Assembly: GCA_010692645.1 (NCBI GenBank)
Contig: JAAHGS010000026.1
Location: 1-62,581 of the forward strand
Direction: 5' to 3'
Length of the DNA stretch: 62,581 nt
Origin: Symploca sp. SIO2E9
GTDB lineage: Bacteria > Cyanobacteriota > Cyanobacteriia > Cyanobacteriales > Coleofasciculaceae
This document shows, one piece after another, positions 8,993 through 18,841 of the stretch. Under the pieces are notes generated by a model. The model did no database searches, was not told where the DNA came from, and saw nothing but the letters and a program-made list of their open reading frames with translations. Within the stretch, counting starts at the first letter, position 1; every line of letters starts with the position of its first letter. The position numbers and the translations under genes were made by a program.

Positions 8993-9367
8993 AACCGAAG
9001 AAAATACAGGTTATTGGTTTCTCGTCATCTTAAGTACGTAAGGTGGAATGAGGTTAAGTTAAATTTCCGTTTGAATTATTTAGCGCGGCCATTACCTCAA
9101 ATACGACTTGGCATGGGTCAGGCATCTGAAAGGTTGGAGTTTGCTCAAGGCAAAGCTAATTTGAGTCAAGAACTGTATCGCCTATCCCCTAAAGGTTTAA
9201 TACTGCTAATACCTATGACTTAGAGTTGATTTGATCACGACCAATCTTGTAAAAATTTTACAGATGTAATCATGCCAGCTAAAGAAAGCTTTGTCAAGTT
9301 TTCAGTTCTACTGTTGTGATAGTTTAGCAGTGATTTATAATCGCCAGGTACTGTTGTAAGAAGTCTA
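8993..9367. other. Intergenic gap with no recognised gene
   Basis: This 375-base stretch separates the minus-strand KamA-type gene from the plus-strand membrane gene. It must hold divergent promoters. I see only a short palindrome (TGTAAAAATTTTACA near 9250). The open frame that runs through it starts inside the KamA-type gene and has no protein features. Confidence 0.5.
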
Positions 9368-10312
9368 ATGAAACGATTAATCTCTATTGTCGTCAGCCTA
9401 ATCATACTGGCATTGATCTACTGGAAAATCGACTTTCAGGGATTAATCGGGGTATTTCAAAACTGCAACGGCTGGTGGATGGCAATTAGCCTAGGTATGG
9501 TATTACCACTGACGATGTTTACTGCTTGGCGGCTGCAACAGTTGATGCCTAGCGGTGCAACTTTAGGATTTGGCGAGGCAAATCGCCTAATTCTCGCCGC
9601 CAGTGTCCTCAATATGGTGCTGCCTTCCAAGATGGGTGATATTGCCAAAGCCTATTTCATCAAGCAACGGGGACATTTAGATGGTTCCTTGTCTTTATCT
9701 CTAGTGGTGTTTGAGAAGGCTTGTGATTTACTCTCACTGCTACTGTGGTGTGTTTTTGGCTTGATGCTCTATCCTAATAAAGATTGGTTGTTTTGGGTGA
9801 TGACTGGCGCTGTTGCTAGTGGACTGGTAATAGGAATTATGCTATTAAGTTCCCGAAAATTTGCCCAGGTATTTTTCATAGTGGGAAAAAAAATAGCCCC
9901 AAAAAAACTACGTTCTAAATTAGAAAAACTACAGACATCTTGGGGTGAAATGCATGATTATTTCTGGCGTGACCAAGCCCAGTTATTGAAAATTACTCTT
10001 ACCTCTATTTTTATTTGGTTTCTACATCTATTACAAATCTGGTTATTTATTCTCGCCCTCAAAGCCTGGACACCTTTTCTCGCTAACTTGGCACTTTCTC
10101 CACTAGCGATTCTAGCTGGGCTATTACCCCTAACTTTTGCTGGTGTTGGTACCCGTGATGCTGCCTTGATTGTTTTTTACCAGCCCTATTTCCAGGCGGC
10201 AACAGCTGCGGCATTGGGATTACTCTGTACCTCGCGCTATCTTCTACCTGCTATTGGAGGCTTGCCTTTTTTGGGACAATATATGGTAGCAGTTAATAAA
10301 TTGCAGAAGTAA
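9368..10312 (+). CDS. Flippase-like integral membrane protein (UPF0104/LPG synthase TM family)
   Basis: Integral membrane protein of 314 residues with about eight hydrophobic segments. The pattern (early KIDFQGLIGVFQNCNGWW, then a loop with NMVLPSKMGDIAKAYFIKQ, and late LPLTFAGVGTRDAALIVF) is typical of the lysylphosphatidylglycerol synthase transmembrane region/AglD/YbhN-type family. Such proteins often accompany glycosyltransferases and may move lipid-linked intermediates. It leads a plus-strand run of four large GT-C-like membrane proteins, consistent with a role in an exported glycan or glycolipid pathway. The exact function is unknown. Confidence 0.85.
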   Translation: MKRLISIVVSLIILALIYWKIDFQGLIGVFQNCNGWWMAISLGMVLPLTMFTAWRLQQLMPSGATLGFGEANRLILAASVLNMVLPSKMGDIAKAYFIKQRGHLDGSLSLSLVVFEKACDLLSLLLWCVFGLMLYPNKDWLFWVMTGAVASGLVIGIMLLSSRKFAQVFFIVGKKIAPKKLRSKLEKLQTSWGEMHDYFWRDQAQLLKITLTSIFIWFLHLLQIWLFILALKAWTPFLANLALSPLAILAGLLPLTFAGVGTRDAALIVFYQPYFQAATAAALGLLCTSRYLLPAIGGLPFLGQYMVAVNKLQK

Positions 10313-10626
10313 TAAGTAATAAGTAATAAAGCAATTCTCTTTCTTAGCGAATCCTTGCGGAGCCAGAAGCCTACACTTACTTGAAGAGAAGTGTAGGTAC
10401 GTCACTGAGATGAATGTATGAATCCTCCCCACCCAACCCTGTCGGGTGGGGATGGGGCATGCGCGCCGGAATTGGTCAAAACTAGAATTATTGTTATCAC
10501 ATTTTTGTGTATCTAAAGAGCTGTGAGTATCTTGATATTGAACTCCTGCAATAGACTTCCTGAGCACTAGCTTGTTTAATGGATTGTCAATGGCAAAAAT
10601 TTGATCATAAAAGTTCCTTGGCAACC
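10313..10626. other. Intergenic region with hairpins
   Basis: Holds an AAGTAATAAGTAATAA repeat right after the stop codon. It also has a 9-bp stem hairpin (CCTACACTT and AAGTGTAGG near 10370-10398) and an 8-bp stem (CCCCACCC and GGGTGGGG near 10427-10451). The hairpins could end transcription or be remnants of dispersed repeats. No gene is seen. Confidence 0.5.
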
Positions 10627-12369
10627 ATGCTCATTGCTCGTGCACATAAATTTTTAACTGCACCATCTGCCAAACCCTGTAATCCTCGACTGATATTTTG
10701 GTTTAGCTTGAGTCTGACTTTTGCTGCCATTTATGGAATGTTGGCGCTTAAGGAAGCTTTTAGTAGTGAGTACGTGGTGCAGGATGATGCGCGGCAACAT
10801 GTGTTTTGGATGGCGCGATATCTACAACCCCAGTTGTTCCCCAATGATTTGATTGCTGATTATTTTCAATCGGTTGCGCCTCTAGGTTACACCAGCTTCT
10901 ATCAGCTATGGGCTGCAGTCAGTATCGAGCCAATCATACTAAGTAAATTATTGCCGATCGCACTAAGTTTAGTCACCACTGCTTACTGTTTTGGAGTCTG
11001 TCTAGAGATTTTACCAGTGCCAGCGGCTGGTTTTATTGCCTCTATGCTACTCAACCAAAGTCTGTTGATGAAGCCGGAATTAGTATCGGCGACGCCTAGA
11101 GCATTTTTGTATCCCCTATTTTTGGGTTTTTTCTACTACTTGTTGCGGGGAAGTCTCTTCCCTTGTATGCTAGCGATCGCTCTTTTAGCGATGTTCTATC
11201 CTCAATGTGCTTTAGTCGGTGCTGGCATCTTGGTGTTACGACTTGTCAAATGGCAAGGTGGACATTTGCGTTTTTCCCAGAATCGGAGGGATTATCTATT
11301 GTGTGCTGCTGGTCTGGGGGTAGTTTTGTTGATATTGTTACCTTATGCTCTGGAATCCTCTGAGTTTGGTCCGGTGATTTCAGCGACTCAAGCCAAGGCT
11401 TTACCAGAATTTTGGCGCAAGGGAAGGGGTAATTTTTTTAATAATGATCCCTGGTATTTTTTCATGATTGGTAGGCGCAGTGGTTTATTACCTCAAGGAC
11501 ACCTGCCAATTACTATTTTAATTGCCACTTTTTTGTTACCAATACTGTTAAAGTTTCCCTCTCGCTTTCCTTTGCTGAGGCTGTTAACAGACCAAATCAA
11601 GCTTTTACCTCAGATATTTTTAGCATCTTTTGGTCTATTTATTGCTTCTCATCTTCTAATTTTTCGGCTTCATCTTCCCAGTCGCTACACAGGGCATAGT
11701 CTGCGAATAATTACGGCCTTGGCTGCTGCCATAGTCATAATTGTGCTTGTGGATGCAACTTTTCAATGGGCAAGAGGGCAAACTAAACATGTACTGAGAC
11801 GACAGTTGTTAGTAGTGGGTTTAACTGGTTTGTTAGGCATAGTCTTTGCACTTTATCCCCATTCTTTGAAAAAATTCCCTAATTACGGTTACGTAGTGGG
11901 AGGAATGCCAACACTTTATAAATTTTTCGCCCAGCAACCCCAAGACATACTGATTGCTTCCCTATCTCCAGAAGTAGATAACTTACCAGTATTTTCTCAG
12001 CGTTCTATTTTGGTTGGCTGGGAATATGCGATTCCCTATCATTGGGGATACTACAACCAAATTAAGCGGCGGGCAACTGATTTAATTCACGCTCAGTATG
12101 CTCAGGAATTAACAGAAGTGCAAAACTTTATTCAGATGTATGGAGTAGATTTTATTTTGCTTGATCGTGCAGCATTTTCACCGGAATATCTCAAACAAAA
12201 TCCCTGGTTTAAACAATGGAGAACTATTGCCAAGGAGATTTTACCAGATTTAGAACAAGGCGATAATCTGGCTTTACCAAGTATTCAAGAGCAGTGTTCT
12301 GCTTTTGAGATGTCAAGCTTAGTTGTTCTCAAGACTGAATGTATATTAAGTTCATCGTACCAGAAGTAA
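10627..12369 (+). CDS. GT-C-like multipass membrane protein, paralogue 1
   Basis: Protein of about 580 residues with roughly ten membrane segments and a C-terminal soluble domain. The first exposed loop carries an acidic pair (YVVQDDARQHVFWM), as in GT-C glycosyltransferases that use polyprenyl-linked sugars. It is collinear with the protein at 14105-15865 and shares DYFQSVAP, TPRAFLYPLFL, LHLPSRYT, FSQRSILV and LLDRxAF motifs. Start chosen at 10627 to match that paralogue; the frame extends to 10579 without support. A fragment of a third family member lies at 24197-24478. Probable role in surface glycan assembly; acceptor and sugar unknown. Confidence 0.78.
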   Translation: MLIARAHKFLTAPSAKPCNPRLIFWFSLSLTFAAIYGMLALKEAFSSEYVVQDDARQHVFWMARYLQPQLFPNDLIADYFQSVAPLGYTSFYQLWAAVSIEPIILSKLLPIALSLVTTAYCFGVCLEILPVPAAGFIASMLLNQSLLMKPELVSATPRAFLYPLFLGFFYYLLRGSLFPCMLAIALLAMFYPQCALVGAGILVLRLVKWQGGHLRFSQNRRDYLLCAAGLGVVLLILLPYALESSEFGPVISATQAKALPEFWRKGRGNFFNNDPWYFFMIGRRSGLLPQGHLPITILIATFLLPILLKFPSRFPLLRLLTDQIKLLPQIFLASFGLFIASHLLIFRLHLPSRYTGHSLRIITALAAAIVIIVLVDATFQWARGQTKHVLRRQLLVVGLTGLLGIVFALYPHSLKKFPNYGYVVGGMPTLYKFFAQQPQDILIASLSPEVDNLPVFSQRSILVGWEYAIPYHWGYYNQIKRRATDLIHAQYAQELTEVQNFIQMYGVDFILLDRAAFSPEYLKQNPWFKQWRTIAKEILPDLEQGDNLALPSIQEQCSAFEMSSLVVLKTECILSSSYQK

Positions 12370-12418
12370 GTTATATGAGACCTCTTGCAAAAGTCGAAAT
12401 TTATGCAAGAGGTCAAAA

Positions 12419-13975
12419 ATGAACAATCAACAATTAAACTTTTATGTGAATAAGAGTAAATATATTTTTGTAGTAGTGCTGATACTGGGTATATTCTTTA
12501 GACTAATTGACCTTGATAAAAAGTTTTTTTGGGGAGATGAGGTTTATAGTTCAATTAGGATAGCTGGCTATACCAAAGAGCAAGTTATTGCTCAGGTTTA
12601 TGACAGTGGTGTGATTAGTGTCAAAGTACTAGATAAATATAAGTTTCCTAATCAGGAGAGAGATTTAACTGATACAGTTAAGGCTTTGAGAGGTAACTCT
12701 GAGCATCCGCCTTTATATTATTTGATGGCAAGGTTCTGGATGCAGTGGTTTGGCAACTCAGTCGCAGTACTTAGGAGTGTCTCTGCCCTGATTAGCCTAC
12801 TGGCATTTCCTGGTATCTATTGGCTGTGTCTGGAATTATTCGATTCTTCCTTAATTACATCGATAGCAGTTGCCATCTTCGCTATCTCTCCCTTACATAT
12901 TTTATATGCCCATGAAGCCAGAGAATATAGTTTGTGGACAGTTGCAATCTTGCTATCGAGTGCGGCACTGTTGCGAGCAAGACGAATTAAGACTAAAACT
13001 AGTTGGGGCATATATGTAGCGACTCTTACTCTAGGTTTTTATTCCCATTTATTATTTGTCTTGAGTGCTCTTAGTCATGCTATCTATGTATTAGCTACAG
13101 AGGGCTGGCGTTGGAGTAAAACTTTTAGGTTATATTTGCTTAGCACCTTGATAGGAATGATCACTTACGTTCCTTGGCTGTTGGTAATTATCACAGATTT
13201 TTATAAGTTCCATGGCACTGTAGCCGAAGGTCCAGAAAAAACATCGCTATCCTCTTTAATTGAAAGGTGGTTTCGCAATATAAATCGTGTTTTTTTTGAC
13301 GGCAATCTTGGTAGTGCTAATGTGATTTTAGTAATTTTAATCGCCTATGCAATTTACTTTCTCTGTCGCTATAGTAAACGGCCTGTGTGGCTATTTGTTT
13401 TAACCTTAATTGGAGTTACAGCAGTCACTCTAATGTTGCCAGACTTGATTTTAGGAAGCACTCGTTCCTTGGGCATCCGATATCTAATCCCCTGTTACTT
13501 AGGAATTCAGTTAACGGTTGCCTACTTATTGGCAACTAAAATCTCTCTGTACACAAACTGGCTACAGAAGTTTTGGATAATTTTGACAATCACAATCATT
13601 TCAGCAGGTGTTGTAGCTTGTACAATTAATGCTCAAAAGGAAGTGAGCTGGAGTAAGAGTGATGAAAAGGCTAAACAATTTATTCAAGTAGCACAGAATA
13701 TTAACCAAGCCAATCGACCAATGGTAATTAGTAATGGTGATCCCATCTATGTTCTAACTTTGAGTTATCGGCTTGAGGATAAGGTGAACTTACAGTTGAT
13801 TAATCACTTAAATATGCTAAATATGCCAAAAATTGATGATGATTTCAGTGATATATTTTTATTCAATCCTGCGGACAACTTAAAGGAGGAAATAGGGTTA
13901 AGAACAGACTATCACCTCAAGCCAGTTGTTCAACGCAAAAGCATCCAGCTTTGGCAGTTACTTAACAAGAAGTAA
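12419..13975 (+). CDS. GT39/ArnT-like membrane glycosyltransferase
   Basis: Protein of 518 residues with about ten membrane segments. After the first helix it has FFWGDEVYSSIRIAG, the acidic first-loop motif of the PMT_2/ArnT GT-C group. HPPLYYLMARFW follows after helix-proximal residues, as expected for that group, and YAHEAREYSLW is present mid-protein. The C-terminal part is a short soluble domain. It lies 49 bases after the previous GT-C-like gene and is probably co-transcribed. It likely transfers a sugar from a polyprenyl-phosphate donor outside the cytoplasmic membrane; donor and acceptor are unknown. Confidence 0.83.
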   Translation: MNNQQLNFYVNKSKYIFVVVLILGIFFRLIDLDKKFFWGDEVYSSIRIAGYTKEQVIAQVYDSGVISVKVLDKYKFPNQERDLTDTVKALRGNSEHPPLYYLMARFWMQWFGNSVAVLRSVSALISLLAFPGIYWLCLELFDSSLITSIAVAIFAISPLHILYAHEAREYSLWTVAILLSSAALLRARRIKTKTSWGIYVATLTLGFYSHLLFVLSALSHAIYVLATEGWRWSKTFRLYLLSTLIGMITYVPWLLVIITDFYKFHGTVAEGPEKTSLSSLIERWFRNINRVFFDGNLGSANVILVILIAYAIYFLCRYSKRPVWLFVLTLIGVTAVTLMLPDLILGSTRSLGIRYLIPCYLGIQLTVAYLLATKISLYTNWLQKFWIILTITIISAGVVACTINAQKEVSWSKSDEKAKQFIQVAQNINQANRPMVISNGDPIYVLTLSYRLEDKVNLQLINHLNMLNMPKIDDDFSDIFLFNPADNLKEEIGLRTDYHLKPVVQRKSIQLWQLLNKK

Positions 13976-14104
13976 GCTGTCACACATTTAACTTCTATCT
14001 GAAAATAGATGGGGGGATGGCTCGGGTAGATGGGGGGATGGGGGAGATAGAGTAGAGAGCAACTTGATATCAACAAGAAGTAAAATCAAATCTCTATAGT
14101 ATTA

Positions 14105-15865
14105 ATGTTGACTGCAATTTTACACAGGTTTTTAACTGCATCTAGCTCCAAGAAAAACAAGTTTTGGGTTATCTTCTGGTTGAGCTTGAGCGTGACTTTC
14201 GCCTTAATTTATAGTTTTTTTGGTTTAAAAGGAGCCTTGAGTAGTGAATATGTTATTCAAGATGATGTACGATCGCACGTATTCTGGATGCGACGTTTCT
14301 TCGAGCCAGATTTATTTCCTCAAGATCTAATTACCGACTATTTCCAATCAGTTGCACCTTATGGCTACGCTACTCTCTACCGCTTAATGGCTGGCTTGGG
14401 TATTGATCCAGTTACCTTCAATAAAATCTTACCCTTAGTCCTGATCCTCATTACCACAGTTTACTGTTTTAGCGTCTGCTTACTGATTTTCCCAGTGCCA
14501 GCAGCAGGTTTTATCGCTACCTTGTTCCTCAATCAAGCCATCTGGAGTACACCTGAAGTTCCCTCAGCTACACCTAGGGCTTTTCTCTATCCATTGTTTC
14601 TCGCCTTTTTGTACTATTTATTGAAGCGTTCTCTACTACCTTGTTTAGTAACAATCACTCTACAGGGTTTGTTTTATCCCCACTGTCTTTTCCTATCATC
14701 AGGAATCTTAATCTTGCGAGTGTTGCGCTTAAAAAATCGGCGCTTGCGCTTTTCTTCAGAGCAGAGTGATTATTTATTCTGCGCTGTAGGGTTAGGATTA
14801 TCTGGAATCATGCTCTTGCCCTATGCCTTGAAAATTTCTGACTTTAACCCAGTTATTAGCTTGGCACAGGCAAAAACCTTACCAACACTCCAAGAATCCG
14901 CTCGGAAGGAATTTTTTTTCAATGATCCCTTAAAATTTTGGTTTTGCGGTGAACGTTCTGGTATGGCACCTTACGATTGGTGTAAAAACTTCCCCACCAT
15001 TCCAGCTTGGATTGCCTTGTTCTTACCATTACTACTAACCTATCCTACTCGTTTTCCCCTCACTCAGAAAATCTCTGCCAATGTTGCGGTTTTATCGCAA
15101 ATTTTCCTAGTTTCCCTAGGTATGTTTTTTACTGCTCATGCCTTCCTCTTCAAACTACATCTTCCCAGTCGCTATACTAAGCACAGTCTCCGGATTCTAG
15201 TTTCGCTGGCAGGAGCAATAGCGCTGATTATCATTCTCGATGCAGTGTTAGGTGCTTGCCAAAAAGGAACTAGGGCTGTTGCCAGCAGCAAGCAATTTCT
15301 GGCGCTGGGTTTAGTAGTGCTATTAACTTTTCTCATTTTTAGGTATCCTAGTTTTGCTAGAAAGTTTCCCAATGCCAACTACGTAGTTGGCACTGAACCT
15401 AGCTTGTATCAATTCTTGGCAAAGCAACCTCAAGATAGCCTAATTGCTTCTTTATCTGAAGAAGCAAATAATATACCGACGTTTTCTCAAAGATCTATAC
15501 TAGTGAGTTCTGAAACTGCTAATCCTTATCACTGGGGATATTATCGCCAGATTCAACAACGGCTGCTTGACTTGATGCAGGCTCAGTACTCTCAAGATTT
15601 AACAGCAGCCCAAGAGCTAATCGAGAAGTATGGTGTAGATTTCTTATTGTTGGATCGAACAGCATTTACACCAGAATACATCCAGAAAAACCGTTGGTTG
15701 AGAGTAGTTGAACCAGTGGCAACAGAAGCTGTGGCAAGATTAAGACAAGGCAAGATTCCAGCTTTAGCAAAGCTTCAAGAGAGCTGTGCTGTTTTTGGGA
15801 GTCCAAACCTGGTTGTCTTGCAGGCAGAGTGCATCTCTAGAGTTAAAGCAGATAGTGAGGAGTAG
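14105..15865 (+). CDS. GT-C-like multipass membrane protein, paralogue 2
   Basis: Paralogue of the protein at 10627-12369, 586 residues and collinear. It shares the SSEYVIQDDVRSHVFWM first-loop motif, DYFQSVAPYGY, SATPRAFLYPLFL, LHLPSRYTKHSLRI and the C-terminal YGVDFLLLDRTAF segment. About ten membrane helices are followed by a soluble C-terminal domain. The paralogues flank an ArnT-like gene, so this set probably arose by local duplication. The TAG stop codon abuts a purine tandem repeat. Likely function in exported glycan assembly, unproven. Confidence 0.78.
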   Translation: MLTAILHRFLTASSSKKNKFWVIFWLSLSVTFALIYSFFGLKGALSSEYVIQDDVRSHVFWMRRFFEPDLFPQDLITDYFQSVAPYGYATLYRLMAGLGIDPVTFNKILPLVLILITTVYCFSVCLLIFPVPAAGFIATLFLNQAIWSTPEVPSATPRAFLYPLFLAFLYYLLKRSLLPCLVTITLQGLFYPHCLFLSSGILILRVLRLKNRRLRFSSEQSDYLFCAVGLGLSGIMLLPYALKISDFNPVISLAQAKTLPTLQESARKEFFFNDPLKFWFCGERSGMAPYDWCKNFPTIPAWIALFLPLLLTYPTRFPLTQKISANVAVLSQIFLVSLGMFFTAHAFLFKLHLPSRYTKHSLRILVSLAGAIALIIILDAVLGACQKGTRAVASSKQFLALGLVVLLTFLIFRYPSFARKFPNANYVVGTEPSLYQFLAKQPQDSLIASLSEEANNIPTFSQRSILVSSETANPYHWGYYRQIQQRLLDLMQAQYSQDLTAAQELIEKYGVDFLLLDRTAFTPEYIQKNRWLRVVEPVATEAVARLRQGKIPALAKLQESCAVFGSPNLVVLQAECISRVKADSEE

Positions 15866-16020
15866 GGAGAGGGGGAGAGGGGGAGATGGGGAGAGGGGGA
15901 GATGTGGGGATGGCTCGGGGAGAGGGGGAGATGGGGAGAGGGGGAGACGCGGAGACGCGGAGACACGGAGACACGGAGACGCGGAGACGCGGAGACACGG
16001 AGACGCGGAGACGCGGAGAT
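15866..16020. repeat. Tandem repeat, (GGGGAGA)n then (GAGACGCG)n
   Basis: Long purine-strand array that begins immediately after the stop codon of the preceding gene. The first half is GGGGAGAG/GGGGAGAT units; the second is GGAGACGC with GGAGACAC variants. It is followed by a 58-bp dispersed repeat also present near 43366. Open frames on both strands are repeat artefacts. Confidence 0.9.
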
Positions 16021-16024
16021 GAAC

Positions 16025-16083
16025 AGAAGAATCTTTACGTCTCGTTTCTAAGTAAATTGAATAATTTATTTCTTGGAGTTACC
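16025..16083. repeat. Dispersed 58-bp repeat, copy 1
   Basis: Begins AGAAGAATCTTTACGTCT and ends TTATTTCTTGGAGTT. A second copy with only a few differences occurs at 43366-43424, and a partial start occurs near 31702. In each case it directly follows a GGGGAGAT-type array, so array and tail look like parts of one composite element. Confidence 0.8.
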
Positions 16084-16091
16084 TAACGAAC

Positions 16092-16170
16092 ATTATTCCC
16101 TAATCCCTAATCCCTAATCCCTAATCCCTAATCCCTAATCCCTACTCCCTACTCCCTACTCCCTACTCCC
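16092..16170. repeat. Heptamer array (CCCTAAT)n then (CCCTACT)n
   Basis: About six CCCTAAT units followed by about four CCCTACT units, just upstream of the next gene. The switch from one unit to another in a single array suggests slippage expansion after a point change. Related CCCTACT units overlap the 3' end of hemD at 43596-43628. Confidence 0.9.
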
Positions 16171-16211
16171 TTCTTCCAAGTTGTAGCAGCGAATTGAGAA
16201 TCTTTGCAAAC

Positions 16212-18332
16212 ATGAAATCTTTTCCGCTGTTGAGCGGTATATTCCTAGTTTCGCTGGCACTACGTGTTTTGGCGATTACCCTTCCCCTTAACCTAGATGA
16301 AGTACCGTGGATGTCACGGGGTAGTGATTTTTTTCGAGAAATCCTCGATGGAGATTTCCATAAAACTTACAACCGTCATCATCCTGGCGTCACCAACATG
16401 TGGTTGATTGGCAGCAGCATGTTTCTTAATTGTCGGTTGGATAGGCTATTGCCCAATTGGCTAGATTTAGATCCAGATATCAGTCTACGCGAATGTCTCA
16501 AGACAAACTTCTTCCCAATTAACTCCTTCATTGCACCCCGCCTGCTGCAAGCAGTTATTACTTCTGCCTGTATGGTTGCCATCTACCTACTTACAAAACG
16601 ACTGTTGGGGCGAACTATTGCTCTCGGAGCAATTAGTTTACTGCTGCTAGAGCCTTTTTTTTTGGCTTATCAGCGTTTCATTACCCCTGATGCCTTACAA
16701 ACCAACTTTGAGGTTTTGGCTTTGCTGATGCTGTTGCTTTATCTGCGCAGAGATGGCAATCGCCTCTGGCTATTTGGCTCCGGCGTATTCATGGGGCTGG
16801 CAACTGCTAGCAAAATACCTGCTCTCTTCGCCTTGCCTTCTATTGGGGTGTGGATAATTTTAATTGAATTAGGATATTGGCAAAGTAGTTTCCCTCGTAG
16901 GGGATGGCTCCGGCAGCTTGTAGACTTGAGTCTATGGAGCGCAACTATTGCAGTTGTAATCTTAGTAATTTGGCCTATCCTCTGGGTAGAACCAATAGAA
17001 ACTCTAGATAAACTCTACCAAGGTCTGTTGGCAGAATCCCAACGGGGCTTTTTCTTCTTTTTAGGGCAGATTACTGATTCACCAGGACTACTTTTCTATC
17101 CACTGGTGCTAGCATACCGCCTCTCACCTATAGTGCAATTAGGTTTACTGGCTTGTTTATCGACGCTACTGATACCTAAGCTGCGCCGTCGCTTGTCGAA
17201 GGCACCGGAATTAATCGCACTGGTGTTAATCCCTGTTTGTATGATTGGGGTTCTTTCGCTGATTGACAGCAAGATTGACCGCTATATAATCCCCTTGATG
17301 CCAGTATTGGCAATCTTGGCAGCAGTGGGCTGGCGAGAGATTTGGACTTGGATAAAACCTAGATGGGAAGGGTTAGGGTGGCGCTGGCTTGAAGTCAAGC
17401 TATTGTCTAGAAAATTACGCCCAGGTATTAAAATGGCGATTACTCTAGCATTGGCGCAACTGTTTATTCTGTTGCCTCACTACCCCTACTACCTTACCTA
17501 CTACAACCCTTTGTTAGGAGGCATAAAAGTTGCCCAACACTTGTTTATGGTAGGTCAAGGTGAGGGACTTGACCAAGCAGCCCAATGGTTCAATCAGTCT
17601 TACAATGAGCGGCAAGTGAGTGAAGTAACTGTAGCCAGTGGTTACCAAAAGGCATTTTATCCCTATTTCCAAGGTAAAACTTTAGATCTGGGTACGCGAT
17701 CGCTTAAACTTACTGAAGCTGGTGTACCATTCTGGACGCAGGCAAACCACGTAGTAATATATTTTAACCAATTTCAGCGTCAGTTGCCGGATCCAAAGAT
17801 ACTTGCTTACTTTAGAACCCAAAAACCATTACATACAGTTCGGATCAAGGGTCTTGATTACGTGCAAGTTTATCCTGGTGCAGTTCCTTTAGCTGAAGAT
17901 TTAGCAAATATTAAGTTTCCTCGAGATATATCTTTCGGCAATAAGGTGCGCTTACTCGGTTATGACCTCAATCAAGCAGAAATCTCCTCAAATCAGCAAC
18001 TTAGTATCACCTTCTATTGGGAATTTTTAGCGCCACTGCCGTCAGATGCCAAAATTCGCCGTGGCTTGCGAGATGGGGAGGGTAAGTTATGGGAAGATTC
18101 AATATCTGCATCTGTTCTTGATGGCTATCTGCCGATTGCCCAGATTAGTCCTGGCACTATATTACGAGATGTTCATCAAATTGCGCACGCTCCGGAGTTG
18201 CCCCTTGGCAAGTATAGTTTGGAAGTTGGGTGGAATTCTCCCAGTTTAGGGCAAGCTTTGGAAGCCCGGGATGGAGTGAGTAAATTACCAGGAATTCAGG
18301 CAGTAATTGGTGAGGTTGAAGTGGTAGATTGA
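16212..18332 (+). CDS. PMT-family GT-C membrane glycosyltransferase with C-terminal beta domain
   Basis: Protein of about 706 residues. The N-terminal two thirds is a GT-C domain: LPLNLDEVPWMSRGSDFF gives the acidic first-loop residues, followed by HHPGVTNMW and many hydrophobic helices. The C-terminal 150 residues (NKVRLLGYDLNQAEI, then LSITFYWEFLAP) look like a soluble beta-rich domain often found on such cyanobacterial proteins. The frame begins at a TTG at 16194; the ATG at 16212 is the better start. Its TGA stop lies inside the terminal TTGACATTC of an IS200/IS605-like end, so the last residues may have been changed by an insertion. Last of the GT-C run. Confidence 0.83.
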   Translation: MKSFPLLSGIFLVSLALRVLAITLPLNLDEVPWMSRGSDFFREILDGDFHKTYNRHHPGVTNMWLIGSSMFLNCRLDRLLPNWLDLDPDISLRECLKTNFFPINSFIAPRLLQAVITSACMVAIYLLTKRLLGRTIALGAISLLLLEPFFLAYQRFITPDALQTNFEVLALLMLLLYLRRDGNRLWLFGSGVFMGLATASKIPALFALPSIGVWIILIELGYWQSSFPRRGWLRQLVDLSLWSATIAVVILVIWPILWVEPIETLDKLYQGLLAESQRGFFFFLGQITDSPGLLFYPLVLAYRLSPIVQLGLLACLSTLLIPKLRRRLSKAPELIALVLIPVCMIGVLSLIDSKIDRYIIPLMPVLAILAAVGWREIWTWIKPRWEGLGWRWLEVKLLSRKLRPGIKMAITLALAQLFILLPHYPYYLTYYNPLLGGIKVAQHLFMVGQGEGLDQAAQWFNQSYNERQVSEVTVASGYQKAFYPYFQGKTLDLGTRSLKLTEAGVPFWTQANHVVIYFNQFQRQLPDPKILAYFRTQKPLHTVRIKGLDYVQVYPGAVPLAEDLANIKFPRDISFGNKVRLLGYDLNQAEISSNQQLSITFYWEFLAPLPSDAKIRRGLRDGEGKLWEDSISASVLDGYLPIAQISPGTILRDVHQIAHAPELPLGKYSLEVGWNSPSLGQALEARDGVSKLPGIQAVIGEVEVVD

Positions 18333-18376
18333 CATTCTCCCAGCGCTCAAAGGGCGGGATTCCTAAACCTCGCGAT
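18329..18376. mobile_element. IS200/IS605-like end remnant
   Basis: Starts TTGACATTCTCCCAGC and continues to GGGATTCCTAAACCTCGCG. This closely follows the left edge of the element at 33927 (TTGACATCCTC, then GATTCCTAAACCTCACG). No matching opposite end or transposase is visible in the 240 bases that follow, so it is a scar. Apart from it, I see nothing in the gap up to 18616. Confidence 0.6.
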
Positions 18377-18616
18377 ATGGGGCATTAAATTTCTTTTTTA
18401 ACTGCTCTAATCTTAACTGGTGCAGTTATGGGAAAAATAGCAAGCTAAAAAAGAGGCTTAAGATTTGTGTGATCAACAGTATCTCAGACCTTAACCCAAG
18501 CTACTGCCGTGACGTTAAGAAATACAAAAATAAAGAGTTGTGTATTCTTTGATACAGAAAGATTCTTTTGAAGTATGTTTAGAAAATAGGCGTTCAATCC
18601 AGAAAGGATAGCAGCC

Positions 18617-18826
18617 ATGCAATTATTGACAACCCAAAGGAATCAAGCAAGCTGCCCTCAAACAACTTCATTTAAAGGACTTCAGGCTGGTGAATGGATC
18701 CATTTAGAGGAAGTGCCTAGTACTTTTGCTCACCATGAAGGCTTATTATTGTGTCAAGTCTCCAAGGGCGAGTGGGTAATGTGGATTCCTGAACATGGGG
18801 AACACCTTTTAAAGTTTAGCCTTTAG
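18617..18826 (+). CDS. Small hypothetical protein
   Basis: Protein of 69 residues with a GAAAGGATAGC ribosome-site-like stretch a few bases before the ATG. It contains a GEWIHLEEVP...GEWVMWIPEHGEHLL pattern, suggesting a compact beta fold, and no signal or membrane segment. It is 15 bases upstream of the next gene and probably co-transcribed with it. Function not recognised. Confidence 0.65.
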   Translation: MQLLTTQRNQASCPQTTSFKGLQAGEWIHLEEVPSTFAHHEGLLLCQVSKGEWVMWIPEHGEHLLKFSL

Positions 18827-18841
18827 TCGTCGCTATCCCTA

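Noticed and set aside
8966-9223. 85-residue open frame on the plus strand
   Set aside because: It starts inside the divergent KamA-type gene, has no ribosome site and no protein features.
15866-16170. CRISPR-like array
   Set aside because: Units are 7-10 bases in direct contact with no spacers, so these are simple tandem arrays.
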